Positions 1-8,197 of a DNA stretch of 17,692 nucleotides are shown one piece after another. The position numbers were made by a program, and so were the translations under genes. The notes beneath the pieces are model-generated. The model searched no databases. It had not been told where the DNA came from and saw only the letters and a program-made list of their open reading frames with translations. Each line of letters opens with the position of its first letter. Position 1 is the stretch's first letter. Origin of the DNA: Bacillota bacterium (GTDB taxonomy: Bacteria; Bacillota; Negativicutes; Veillonellales; Negativicoccaceae); the NCBI GenBank assembly GCA_023418435.1, contig JAEZZT010000099.1, positions 1 through 17,692 on the forward strand, read 5' to 3'.

Positions 1-575
1 ATCACGTCAGCGCCTTGCCAACACCCCTCCAGACGACGGTAATCCCGAGCGAACATCTGGAAATATGCCAACAGATGATGCGCTAACAAGATCGGCTGTG
101 CCCGTTGCAAATGCGTGTACCCCGGCATAATGACATCCTGATAATCAGCGGCACTTTCTTTCAATACATGCAATAATTTCAAGAGCGATTGACCCGTGCG
201 CACAATAGCGCCCCGCATGTAGAGATGCATATCCAACGCGACTTGGTCGTTGCGACTGCGGGCCGTATGCAAACGCTTGCCCGCTTCTCCGATACGTGCC
301 GTGAGCGCCGCTTCCAAATTAATATGGATATCTTCCAACTCGATTTGAAAATCAAACCGACCCTCATCCACTTCGCTGCGAATCTCACGCAATCCCTGGA
401 CAATGGCAGCTGCGTCCTCGGCAGAGAGAATCCCGCATTTCGCCAACATCTCTGCATGGGCAATACTGCCTGCCACATCCTCACGATAGAGAATGTGGTC
501 GACACCGATCGAGGAAGTGAATTCCTCTACGGCTTGCGAAGTTTTTTCAGTAAATCGTCCACCCCAAAGTTTCAT
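1..575 (-). CDS. argH: Argininosuccinate lyase, N-terminal part (runs off the left edge)
   Basis: Last step of arginine synthesis: argininosuccinate to arginine plus fumarate, in the cytoplasm. I translated the minus strand from the ATG at 575, which gives 191 residues without a stop; the 3' part lies outside the window. It starts MKLWGGRF, typical of ArgH. It carries EDIH (81-84), the fumarase/lyase-superfamily stretch HTARSRNDQ (103-111) and [11 protein letters not shown] (151-161), which contains the active-site His. The ATG overlaps the argG stop as ATGA, and an AGGAG sits about five bases upstream inside argG. The two genes are therefore translationally coupled, and argH should share the argG promoter and ArgR control. 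No defect is seen in the visible part. Confidence 0.96.
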   Translation of the reverse strand, partial: MKLWGGRFTEKTSQAVEEFTSSIGVDHILYREDVAGSIAHAEMLAKCGILSAEDAAAIVQGLREIRSEVDEGRFDFQIELEDIHINLEAALTARIGEAGKRLHTARSRNDQVALDMHLYMRGAIVRTGQSLLKLLHVLKESAADYQDVIMPGYTHLQRAQPILLAHHLLAYFQMFARDYRRLEGCWQGADV

Positions 576-1810
576 TTTTTCTCCTGTGCTTTCATCAAGG
601 CCCGAATCTTCAACGGCAAACCGAAGAGATTGATAAATCCTTCCGCATCTGCCTGATTATAGACTTCATCCCGGCCGAAAGTAACAAATTCTTCACTGTA
701 CAAGGAATACGGCGAACTGGTGCCATGGCTCATGATATTGCCTTTGTAAAGACGAAGTCCGACCGTGCCCGTCACGGTTTGTTGCGTTTCCGTCACGAAT
801 GCCTGCATGGCCTCCCGCAAAGGTGCATACCACATGCCGTCATAGACCAACTCCGCATAGCGGACGGCGGCCTGCTCCTTGTAGTGCAGTGTCGCTCTGT
901 CCAAACACAAGTATTCCAGTTCACGATGAGCATAAAACAGAATCGCTCCGCCCGGATTTTCGTAGACACCGCGAGATTTCATGCCGACCAATCTGTTTTC
1001 GACAATATCGGCAATACCGATACCGTTTTCGGCTCCGATGCGATTCAACTCGGTCACCATTTCGACTGCGGATAACTCCTTGCCGTTTAACGTCACGGGA
1101 ATCCCCTGCTCGAAGCCGATTTCAATTTCCGTCACTTCATCTTTGGCTTGCGTCGGGTCACAGGTCACCAGGTACATATCATCATGCGGTGCATTGGCGG
1201 GATTTTCCAAGTCCGCGCCTTCATGCGACAAATGCCAAATATTCCAGTCCATGCTGTAGGGGTACGCTTGTTTCGGTTTGCTTTCATCTTTCGATTCGTA
1301 CATGTTGATAGGAACATTATGCGCTGCTGCATATTCCAACGCATCTTCCCGCGAACGAATATCCCACAGACGCCAGGGCGCAATAATCTGCAAATGCGGC
1401 GCCAAGGCTTTCACCGTCAACTCGAAACGAACTTGGTCATTGCCCTTGCCGGTTGCTCCATGAGCGACTGCATCCGCGCCTTCCGCTTCCGCCACATCGA
1501 CAAGCGCTTTGGCAATCACCGGTCTGGCAAACGAAGTCCCCAGCAAGTACTTGCCTTCATATACGGCACCGGCCTGCAACACCGGCCAGACAAAATCTTC
1601 CAAAAAGGTTTGCCGCAAATCCAAAATCATGGCTTTGGATGCGCCGCTCTGCAATGCCTTTTTCTCAATGGCCGCAAAATCTTCCGGCTGCCCCAAGTTG
1701 GCACAAACGGCGATGACTTCGCAGTCGTAATTTTCTTTCAACCAAGGAATAATAACGGATGTATCCAATCCGCCCGAATAAGCTAACACTACTTTCTTTA
1801 CTGTGGACAT
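572..1810 (-). CDS. argG: Argininosuccinate synthase
   Basis: Joins citrulline and aspartate with ATP to form argininosuccinate, the penultimate step of arginine synthesis. The 412-residue protein has the usual family length. The N-terminal PP-loop AYSGGLDTS (10-18) is the ATP pyrophosphatase signature. The conserved [14 protein letters not shown] block, GVYENPGG and a C-terminal helix ending [15 protein letters not shown] are all present. The start is the ATG at 1810, with an AGGAGG about 8 bases upstream. It is first in an argGH operon with a 4-base overlap. The promoter and two ArgR-like boxes lie at 1840-1877, so repression by arginine through ArgR is expected. Confidence 0.98.
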   Translation of the reverse strand: MSTVKKVVLAYSGGLDTSVIIPWLKENYDCEVIAVCANLGQPEDFAAIEKKALQSGASKAMILDLRQTFLEDFVWPVLQAGAVYEGKYLLGTSFARPVIAKALVDVAEAEGADAVAHGATGKGNDQVRFELTVKALAPHLQIIAPWRLWDIRSREDALEYAAAHNVPINMYESKDESKPKQAYPYSMDWNIWHLSHEGADLENPANAPHDDMYLVTCDPTQAKDEVTEIEIGFEQGIPVTLNGKELSAVEMVTELNRIGAENGIGIADIVENRLVGMKSRGVYENPGGAILFYAHRELEYLCLDRATLHYKEQAAVRYAELVYDGMWYAPLREAMQAFVTETQQTVTGTVGLRLYKGNIMSHGTSSPYSLYSEEFVTFGRDEVYNQADAEGFINLFGLPLKIRALMKAQEKK

Positions 1811-1839
1811 ATCAATCCCTCCTACCTTCTTTCAATAAT

Positions 1840-1877
1840 TGTTGATAATTATACACTCTAGTGAATATAATTGCAAG
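1840..1877 (-). promoter_or_regulatory. argGH promoter overlaid by two tandem ArgR-type boxes
   Basis: On the minus strand a -35 TTGCAA (1871-1876) and a -10 TATAAT (1848-1853) are separated by exactly 17 bases, which is a near-consensus sigma-A promoter. Two 18-base imperfect palindromes cover it. The box at 1860-1877 reads TGAAT-ATAA-TTGCA and matches the Bacillus ARG box closely (about 14 of 18). The box at 1840-1857 matches the E. coli consensus at about 15 of 18. They are 2 bases apart, the kind of spacing seen in paired ARG boxes bound by an ArgR hexamer. Their overlap with both promoter elements implies repression. The promoter itself is clear; the ArgR assignment is inferred from the consensus. 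Confidence 0.75.
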
Positions 1878-1957
1878 CATTTTCTTTCTCTATTCCAAAA
1901 ACTTTAAGTAGTGTAGAATAAAGGAAGAATAATTACTTGATTCGCCGAGGAGTCATT

Positions 1958-2728
1958 ATGCGTAAACTTTTTTTACTCATTATTATTATCGCCGCCGGTT
2001 GGTGGTGGTTCAGCAACCCCAATCAGAATGCGCACGAGCGACTGCAGGAGTTGGCGCAGCAAAGTCACTCCACCTACACCGCCATCGAAGCGCAAGATTG
2101 GCCCGCACGATTTTCCCGCCTGTGGCATATTCATCAGGCCGTGGAGTCGACCATCGATCGAAAGCATTTCGTTCCCTTGGATGAAATGCCGCTCTTATTG
2201 CGTCAAGCGATCATCGCTACCGAGGATAAACGCTTTTACGACCATGGTCCGATTGATTTTATCGGCATCAGCCGTGCCATCTTCGTCAATTACCAAGCCG
2301 GCAAAACCGTCGAGGGTGGCAGTACCATTACGCAACAATTGGTAAAAAATCTCTTTCTGACGAACGACCGATCCTGGTTGCGCAAAGGCGAAGAATTGCT
2401 TTTAGCCAGTCAATTGGAACGAGTGTATTCGAAAGATGAGATTCTCGAGATATATCTCAACACTATTTATTATGGCGCCGGCGCGTACGGGATTCAAGAG
2501 GCTGCACAAACTTATTTCGGTTGCGATGTCCGCGATCTTACCTTAGCGCAATGCGCCATGTTGGCCGGACTGCCGAAATCTCCGAGCGCCTTGAACCCCT
2601 TGGCCCATTACGAAGATGCCAAGGCCAGACAACAAGTCGTCCTGGCTCTGATGACGGAACAGGGAATGATCAGTCCAAAAATGGCCAAGGCCGCTTATGA
2701 AGAAAACTTACATTTGCAAAAAGATTGA
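1958..2728 (+). CDS. Monofunctional peptidoglycan glycosyltransferase (GT51)
   Basis: Polymerises lipid II into glycan strands at the outer face of the cytoplasmic membrane. The protein has 256 residues. An N-terminal membrane anchor (about 4-18, a run of Leu/Ile) is followed by one GT51 domain and no transpeptidase domain, as in MtgA/SgtB. Motifs in order are EDKRFYDHGP (89-98, with catalytic Glu89), GGSTITQQLVKN (120-131) and RKGEELLLASQLERVYSKDEI (142-162, where Glu146 is the probable second acid), then YLNTIYYG. I chose the ATG at 1958 because GAGGAG (1947-1952) lies five bases before it; an upstream in-frame TTG at 1937 has no such site. A weak -10 (TAGAAT, 1914-1919) may drive it divergently from argG. 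The next gene begins 10 bases downstream and is probably cotranscribed. Confidence 0.93.
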   Translation: MRKLFLLIIIIAAGWWWFSNPNQNAHERLQELAQQSHSTYTAIEAQDWPARFSRLWHIHQAVESTIDRKHFVPLDEMPLLLRQAIIATEDKRFYDHGPIDFIGISRAIFVNYQAGKTVEGGSTITQQLVKNLFLTNDRSWLRKGEELLLASQLERVYSKDEILEIYLNTIYYGAGAYGIQEAAQTYFGCDVRDLTLAQCAMLAGLPKSPSALNPLAHYEDAKARQQVVLALMTEQGMISPKMAKAAYEENLHLQKD

Positions 2729-2738
2729 AAGAGAGCTT

Positions 2739-3632
2739 ATGTTGAAACGAATTTTATCTTGTCTCGTCCTCTGCCTACTATTTCTCACGGTAGGCTGCGG
2801 AGAGCTGTCCCCTCCCGTTCATGGCAAGCCGGTTCGTATCGTGGCCATGAACCTGGATGCCGATGAAGTCGTCCTCGATCTGGTCGAACCGGAGCGCATT
2901 TGTGCCCTGACGGAGTTGGTAGACAATCCGGGTGTATCGTATTACACCGACAAAGCCAAGTCCGTTCCCGGACGAATCCGCACCTATACCGTGGAAGAAA
3001 TTATTTCTCTGCACCCGGATTTGGTCATTGTCAGCGATTGGATGGATGCATCATTACAAAAGACATTGGAAGATACCGGCATCGTCGTACATCGCTATCG
3101 GGAGGCCAAGACATTGGCGGAAATCCCCGCTGTCGTTCGAGGCATTGCCAAAGCCGTCGGCGAGGAGAGTCGCGGTGAAGCGCTCGTCCATGAATTTCTG
3201 ACTACGAGTGAACAACTCATTCAAAAGACTCGCCGCGAACATCCCCAAGGTCCGTCCGTCTTTCTTTGGGCACACCAATCACCGTATGGGACACATGACA
3301 CCCTTTTCGCGGATATGTGCCGGCAATTGGGTGTGCACAATGTATTGGACCGGTTTACCGGCAAAAACGCACGTGCCGTGACGCAGGAGTTCATCATCCA
3401 AACCGATCCCGAACTCATTCTCCTGACGAATTGGCATTTTCAGGATGAGCCGCTTGCTAAATTGCAAACCGTCTTCACCGAAAATCCGGCCTTCTCTTCA
3501 TTACAGGCCGTTCGTCACCATCGCTTTGCACTCGTTCCCGGGCGAGCGCTTTTTTGCCCCAACCACCTGGCCGCCAACGGTTTGGCGGAGGTAGCCGAGG
3601 CAATTTACGGAGGCCAAAATCAAAAGCAGTGA
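2739..3632 (+). CDS. Solute-binding lipoprotein of an iron-chelate/cobalamin-type ABC importer (BtuF/FepB-like)
   Basis: Extracytoplasmic binding protein, 297 residues, of the helical-backbone type (Peripla_BP_2) that feeds BtuCD/FepCD-like importers. It begins with a lipoprotein signal: basic MLKR, a hydrophobic core, then lipobox TVGC with Cys20 as the lipidated residue. The body opens with RIVAMNLDADEVVLDL and contains TVEEIISLHPDLVIVS and the family pattern of a second lobe ending LAANGLAEVAEAIYG. The start at 2739 is chosen because it begins the signal peptide and a purine-rich GAAAGAGAG precedes it; an in-frame ATG further upstream would spoil the signal. No permease or ATPase gene is adjacent, so the ligand cannot be read from context. 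Cobalamin, corrinoid precursor or ferric chelate are all possible; cbiZ lies about 9 kb away. Confidence 0.85.
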   Translation: MLKRILSCLVLCLLFLTVGCGELSPPVHGKPVRIVAMNLDADEVVLDLVEPERICALTELVDNPGVSYYTDKAKSVPGRIRTYTVEEIISLHPDLVIVSDWMDASLQKTLEDTGIVVHRYREAKTLAEIPAVVRGIAKAVGEESRGEALVHEFLTTSEQLIQKTRREHPQGPSVFLWAHQSPYGTHDTLFADMCRQLGVHNVLDRFTGKNARAVTQEFIIQTDPELILLTNWHFQDEPLAKLQTVFTENPAFSSLQAVRHHRFALVPGRALFCPNHLAANGLAEVAEAIYGGQNQKQ

Positions 3633-3653
3633 TTAAGAAATCACTGCTTTTTT
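3625..3653. terminator. Strong intrinsic terminator between convergent genes, probably bidirectional
   Basis: A perfect 10-bp stem AGCAGTGATT/AATCACTGCT (3625-3634 with 3639-3648) has a 4-base AAGA loop and a T run (3649-3653) on the plus strand. The stop codon of the binding-protein gene lies inside the left arm. On the minus strand the stem is followed by a short TTTT, so it can also end the long leftward operon after folD. Confidence 0.9.
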
Positions 3654-3661
3654 CTTGCTCA

Positions 3662-4528
3662 TTATTTTTTCAGTTCGGCAAAACTCCAGCCTCTGCGCAT
3701 CGCAGCCGCCTCCAACACATTGTCCATCATCATCGCAGTGGTGACTGCACCGATCCCGCCGGGTACCGGTGTATAGGCTTGCACATGTTCCGCCAGCCGA
3801 GGATCCGTATCTCCGGTGGTTCGCCCCTCGACACGATGAATCCCCACATCGAGCACGACTGCTTGCGGATTTACCATTTCTACGCCCACCATTTCCGGCT
3901 TGCCGACAGCGGCCACCAAAATGTCCGCTTGACGAGTCATCGCCGGCAAATCTCGGGTGCGCGAATGACAAATCGTGACGGTGGCATTTTCCGCCAACAG
4001 CAAGCGTGCGACCGGCTTGCCGATGACGTCGCTTCTGCCGATGACGACCGCATGCTTGCCTTCCATGGGCAAGCCGTAATGCGCCAGCACCGCCAGGCAA
4101 GCCCGGGCGGTCGCCGGCACCAGAGCAGGCCGGCCGGTCGCCAGGAGGCCGGCCTGCGTCGGCGTGATGCCGTCGATGTCCTTCGCCGGGCTCAGATTCC
4201 GCACGAATGCTTCCGTGTCCCAGTTACCGGGCAAAGGCATCAGCAACAATATTCCGTCAATATCTTCCGCTGCGTTGAGATCTTCCAGAATAGCCAAGGC
4301 CGCTTTTTCATCCACGTCCGCGCCGTGCGATTCACAACGCACCTTCAATCCCGCCTGCTCCGCTTTTTTGCGCAGGGATTGGCCATACATCGCGGCGGCG
4401 GCATCATCGCCGAATTGCACAATCGCCAAACTCGGCGTCACTCCTCGCTCCTGGAAAAAATTCAATTTTTCTCGAATCATTTCCGCCATGGCTTCGGCGA
4501 CCGGTTTACCCGCTAAGATTTGAGTCAT
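3662..4528 (-). CDS. folD: FolD-family methylene-THF dehydrogenase, lacking the usual cyclohydrolase residues
   Basis: FolD normally interconverts 5,10-methylene-THF, methenyl-THF and 10-formyl-THF with NADP. The protein has 288 residues, the normal length, with the Rossmann motif GRSDVIGKP (164-172), DIDG (117-120), VAAVGKP and TPVPGGIGAVTT (253-264). The catalytic region is unusual. In the YxxxK motif, Tyr48 is kept but the Lys four residues later (Lys54 in E. coli, Lys56 in human) is Leu52 (codon CTG). The Gln of QLPLP (Gln98/Gln100) is Leu96, so the segment reads LLMPLP. PCTP is replaced by PATA. The fold is clear; whether it still has cyclohydrolase activity is doubtful. It is the last gene of the operon, 8 bases after fhs. 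Its Shine-Dalgarno TAGGAGG includes the fhs TAG stop, which implies coupled translation. Confidence 0.9.
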   Translation of the reverse strand: MTQILAGKPVAEAMAEMIREKLNFFQERGVTPSLAIVQFGDDAAAAMYGQSLRKKAEQAGLKVRCESHGADVDEKAALAILEDLNAAEDIDGILLLMPLPGNWDTEAFVRNLSPAKDIDGITPTQAGLLATGRPALVPATARACLAVLAHYGLPMEGKHAVVIGRSDVIGKPVARLLLAENATVTICHSRTRDLPAMTRQADILVAAVGKPEMVGVEMVNPQAVVLDVGIHRVEGRTTGDTDPRLAEHVQAYTPVPGGIGAVTTAMMMDNVLEAAAMRRGWSFAELKK

Positions 4529-4536
4529 GCATCCTC

Positions 4537-6201
4537 CTAAAACAGACCGGTAATACGGCCATTTTCGTCAATATCGATATTTTCCGCAGCCGGTTTCTTC
4601 GGCAAGCCCGGCATGGTCATAATATCACCGGTCAGCGCCACGATAAATCCTGCGCCGGCGGAAATTCTCAACTCTCGCACATGCAAGGTAAAGCCTTCCG
4701 GCCGGCCCATCTTGGTCGGATCATCCGAAAACGAGTATTGCGTCTTTGCGATACAAACCGGCAAGTCTTCATAGCCGCCCGCTTGAATATCCGCCAACGT
4801 CTTCTTGGCCTTGGCCTCGAGCACGATACCATCTGCTCCATATATCGAGGTCGCAATCCGGCGAATTTTTTCTTCTATCGACAAGTTGTTTTCATACAAG
4901 GGACGGAAATCCGCCTTTTTCTGCGCCACGATGTCACGCACATATTCCGCCAACTCCAATCCGCCTTGGCCGCCATCGGCAAACACGGTGGACAAAGCCA
5001 CCGGCACTTGGTGCTGTTCGCAGAATTCCCGGATTACCGCCATTTCCTCCGGAGTATCGTCGGCAAAAGCGTTGATCGCAACGACAACCGGCACTCGATA
5101 AAGCGCGATATTCTCCAAGTGCTTGCCCAAATTGGCCAAACCTTTTTTCACGGCAGCCACATCCGGCTCTTTCAATTCCGTCTTGGCCTTGCCGCCATGC
5201 ATCTTCAGAGCGCGAACGGTCGCCACCAGAACCACGGCTTCCGGCCGCAATTTGCCGTATCTGCATTTGATGTCGAAAAACTTTTCGGCGCCCAAATCCG
5301 CACCGAAACCGGCCTCCGTAATCACGTAGTCCGCCAAACGCAATGCCGTCCGAGTCGCAATCAAGGAGTTGCAACCATGCGCGATATTGGCAAACGGACC
5401 GCCGTGCACGATGGCCGGCACATGTTCCAATGTCTGCACGAGATTCGGCTTCAGGGCCTCTTTCAGAAGCGCCGTCATCGCTCCTTGCGCGTTGAGATCG
5501 GCAGCCGTTACCGCTTGACCGTCTACATTGTAGGCGACGATAATCCGTCCCAGGCGTTCCTTCATATCCGCCAAATCGCTCGCCAAGCAAAGAATCGCCA
5601 TGACTTCGGAGGCTACCGTGATATCGAAACCGTCCTCTCGCGGCACGCCATTGACCTTGCCGCCGAGTCCTACAACGATATGTCGCAACGCCCGATCATT
5701 GAGGTCGACCACTCGTTTCCAGACTACGCGACGAGGATCGATTTGCAAGCTATTTCCCTGTTGCAAGTGATTGTCCAACATCGCCGCCAATAAATTGTGC
5801 GCGGCGGTAATCGCATGCAAATCTCCCGTAAAGTGCAAATTGATATCTTCCATCGGTACTACTTGGGCATATCCGCCGCCGGCAGCACCGCCCTTCATTC
5901 CCATGCAGGGGCCCAACGAAGGCTCCCGCAGAGCTACGATGACGGACTCGCCCAATTGGGCAAAGCCCTGTGCCAAACCGACGGTCGTGGTGGATTTTCC
6001 TTCGCCGGCAGGAGTCGGAGAAATCGCCGTCACCAGGATGAGGTGTCCGTCAGGGGCATCCGTGGCGACTTGGCCATAATTGATTTTCGCCTTGTAGCGG
6101 CCATACGGTTCCCAATTTTCTTCAGCAATGTTGAGCTTCTCCGCAATCTCTGCAATCGGCAATAAGACTGCTTCCTGTGCAATTTGAATATCCGTCTTCA
6201 T
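4537..6201 (-). CDS. fhs: Formate--tetrahydrofolate ligase
   Basis: Makes 10-formyl-THF from formate, THF and ATP, linking formate to the one-carbon pool. At 554 residues it has the standard length for the bacterial enzyme. The P-loop-like [11 protein letters not shown] (62-72) is the family signature, and the conserved [17 protein letters not shown] segment and C-terminal [19 protein letters not shown] are present. The ATG at 6201 follows a strong GAGGAGG. It starts 10 bases after the PBP gene and is directly followed by folD, so the two one-carbon enzymes are made together. No missing residues were noticed. Confidence 0.97.
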   Translation of the reverse strand: MKTDIQIAQEAVLLPIAEIAEKLNIAEENWEPYGRYKAKINYGQVATDAPDGHLILVTAISPTPAGEGKSTTTVGLAQGFAQLGESVIVALREPSLGPCMGMKGGAAGGGYAQVVPMEDINLHFTGDLHAITAAHNLLAAMLDNHLQQGNSLQIDPRRVVWKRVVDLNDRALRHIVVGLGGKVNGVPREDGFDITVASEVMAILCLASDLADMKERLGRIIVAYNVDGQAVTAADLNAQGAMTALLKEALKPNLVQTLEHVPAIVHGGPFANIAHGCNSLIATRTALRLADYVITEAGFGADLGAEKFFDIKCRYGKLRPEAVVLVATVRALKMHGGKAKTELKEPDVAAVKKGLANLGKHLENIALYRVPVVVAINAFADDTPEEMAVIREFCEQHQVPVALSTVFADGGQGGLELAEYVRDIVAQKKADFRPLYENNLSIEEKIRRIATSIYGADGIVLEAKAKKTLADIQAGGYEDLPVCIAKTQYSFSDDPTKMGRPEGFTLHVRELRISAGAGFIVALTGDIMTMPGLPKKPAAENIDIDENGRITGLF

Positions 6202-6211
6202 CTGCTCCTCC

Positions 6212-8197
6212 TCAATTCGCCAAGTATATAGTAATAGTTTCGCCTTTCTTTATGGTCAGGCCCGGATCCGGCGTCTGTCGCCGCACCCAGCCATTGCCAT
6301 TCGGTACAATTCCGACGCCGGCCTCATCCCCCCAAGCCAGTACATCGCGCAACCGATGTCCGGCAAAGTTCGGAATGACAATCTCGCCATCGTGATTTCT
6401 TTCGACATGGATCGCCGCCGGTTCCGGTGTGGCCGGCGCATTGCTCTCCACTTCTCGAACACTCGGATGAATGCCTCGGTAGCGCATGATCTGCGCCATC
6501 ACTTCGGCAAATACGGGTGCGGCAATTTGCCCGCCGTAATATACGCCTTCCGGATCATCCAAGACGACCAGACAAACCGCCTCCGGTCTTTCTACCGGTC
6601 CGAAACCGATGAAAGAGGCAATGTAGCGTCCGTCCAAGTAACCGCCATGTACGGTATCCAATTTTTGCGCCGTACCGGTCTTGCCGGCAAAGCGGTATCC
6701 GGCTACGCGAGCCTTCGCGCCGCCACCTTCGGAGACTACTTTTTCCAGCATCGGTACCAGTGTCGCATCGACTTCCGGTGTAATCGGAGTTCCCACCTGC
6801 TGATGCGCGAAGGAGCGATAGATGGAACCGTCCGGATTGACGATGGAGGAAATGATGTGAGGCTTCATCATCTTACCGCCATTGGCCAACGCACCGTAGG
6901 CTTGAATCATTTGCAACGGCGTGACCGCGATACTTTGTCCGATCGACATGGTCGCGGTATCACTGTCTCTCATATTATCCGGATCAAAGAGAATGCCTGC
7001 CCCTTCACCCGGCAATTCAATTCCCGTTTCCTTGCCGAAACCGAAGCGCTTGGCATACTCGGTCAGCACCTTGCCGCCGGTACGCAAGCCCAATTCCGCA
7101 AAACCGGTATTGATGGAAAATTTGATGATATCTTCCAATTTGACATCGCCATAGGCTTCGCCGTCCCAGTTTTGGATCGTATGCCCGGAGGCATGGACTT
7201 GACCCGTATCATGGAACACCGTGGAAGTCGTCACTTTGCCGGTAGAAAGTGCAGCTGCCGCTACAATCGGCTTGAACGTGGATCCGGGTTCATAGAGATT
7301 TGTCACGGCTCGATTGCGGAACTCTTTTTCCGAGCCGTTTTCAAAGTGATTGGGATCATAGGTCGGACGACTTGCCATCGCCAATATTTCTCCCGTGCGC
7401 GGATCCATCACGATAATGGTGCCGCCGCTGGATTTCGTGGAACTCATCGCACGATCCAACGCCCGCTCGGCAAAAAATTGAATGGAAGCGTCGATCGTCA
7501 AGTACACGCTGCGTTCTTTTTCCGGTAAAAACGGAGCCAGTGTCGAGTCCAAAATCGGGGTACCGTCCCGCGAGGTCACGATGGTATGTCGGGTGTTGGC
7601 GCCCTTGATCAAATCATCGACCACCATTTCAATACCGTCCAACCCCTTGTCATCGATCCCGACAAAACCCAATACCTGCGCCAAGAGATTGCCGTTGGGA
7701 TAGTAGCGCTTGCTTTCCTCCACAAAGTTCAGCCCGGCCAGTTTTTCTTTTTTCATCACTGCTTTCAGTGCATCGGACTTATCTTTGTCCAACATCCGTT
7801 CCAGCCAAACGAAGCGTGTATCCCGCCCCAGCTTTTGTGCCAAATCTTTTTCAGGCACATCCAAGTAAGGGGCGAGGATATGGGCCAAGGCATCGGGCGA
7901 GCGATTGAGCATCTTGGGGTCCGCATACAGCGACAGTGTAATCGCGGATACGGCCAGCACCTTGCCATTGCGATCGTAAATCGTGCCGCGCGGAGACTGC
8001 AAGGGACGGGACTCTTCGGTCTGCCCCAAATCCACTTCACCGTAATGGCCGCCACGCACCACTTGCAACCAAAACAAACGTCCTATGATCGCGACCACAA
8101 ACGCAAGAATAATTAGCGCTATGTAGCCAATGGCGTTGTATTCGGATAAGTTTAATTTAGCCGTGCTTTTCGCATCCTGTCGCGGTTGCCGCTTCAT
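6212..8197 (-). CDS. Class B penicillin-binding protein (FtsI/SpoVD type) with a C-terminal PASTA domain
   Basis: Peptidoglycan DD-transpeptidase, anchored in the membrane with its catalytic domain outside. The protein has 661 residues: a cytoplasmic basic tail, one membrane segment (about 22-47), a dimerisation/pedestal domain (from [13 protein letters not shown], 70-82), a transpeptidase domain with STFK (306-309, nucleophile Ser306), SIN (361-363) and KTG (506-508), then a PASTA-like domain (about 602-661). PASTA domains often bind muropeptides or beta-lactams. The gene is not in a division cluster but between cca and fhs, so it may be a second class B PBP rather than the main FtsI; the sequence alone cannot decide. 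The ATG at 8197 has AAGGAGT five bases upstream. The start lies inside the last 41 bases of cca. Confidence 0.93.
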   Translation of the reverse strand: MKRQPRQDAKSTAKLNLSEYNAIGYIALIILAFVVAIIGRLFWLQVVRGGHYGEVDLGQTEESRPLQSPRGTIYDRNGKVLAVSAITLSLYADPKMLNRSPDALAHILAPYLDVPEKDLAQKLGRDTRFVWLERMLDKDKSDALKAVMKKEKLAGLNFVEESKRYYPNGNLLAQVLGFVGIDDKGLDGIEMVVDDLIKGANTRHTIVTSRDGTPILDSTLAPFLPEKERSVYLTIDASIQFFAERALDRAMSSTKSSGGTIIVMDPRTGEILAMASRPTYDPNHFENGSEKEFRNRAVTNLYEPGSTFKPIVAAAALSTGKVTTSTVFHDTGQVHASGHTIQNWDGEAYGDVKLEDIIKFSINTGFAELGLRTGGKVLTEYAKRFGFGKETGIELPGEGAGILFDPDNMRDSDTATMSIGQSIAVTPLQMIQAYGALANGGKMMKPHIISSIVNPDGSIYRSFAHQQVGTPITPEVDATLVPMLEKVVSEGGGAKARVAGYRFAGKTGTAQKLDTVHGGYLDGRYIASFIGFGPVERPEAVCLVVLDDPEGVYYGGQIAAPVFAEVMAQIMRYRGIHPSVREVESNAPATPEPAAIHVERNHDGEIVIPNFAGHRLRDVLAWGDEAGVGIVPNGNGWVRRQTPDPGLTIKKGETITIYLAN

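Noticed and set aside
3554..4516. A 320-codon open frame on the plus strand covering folD
   Set aside because: It overlaps the end of the binding-protein gene and the terminator stem, and is antisense to folD; no ribosome site.
4681..5793. A 370-codon open frame on the plus strand opposite fhs
   Set aside because: It is fully antisense to a clear fhs gene, has no ribosome site, and its protein is rich in Arg/His/Gln as expected for a shadow frame.
6356..7528. A 390-codon open frame on the plus strand opposite the PBP gene
   Set aside because: It is antisense to a complete PBP with all catalytic motifs; the composition and lack of a start signal mark it as a shadow.
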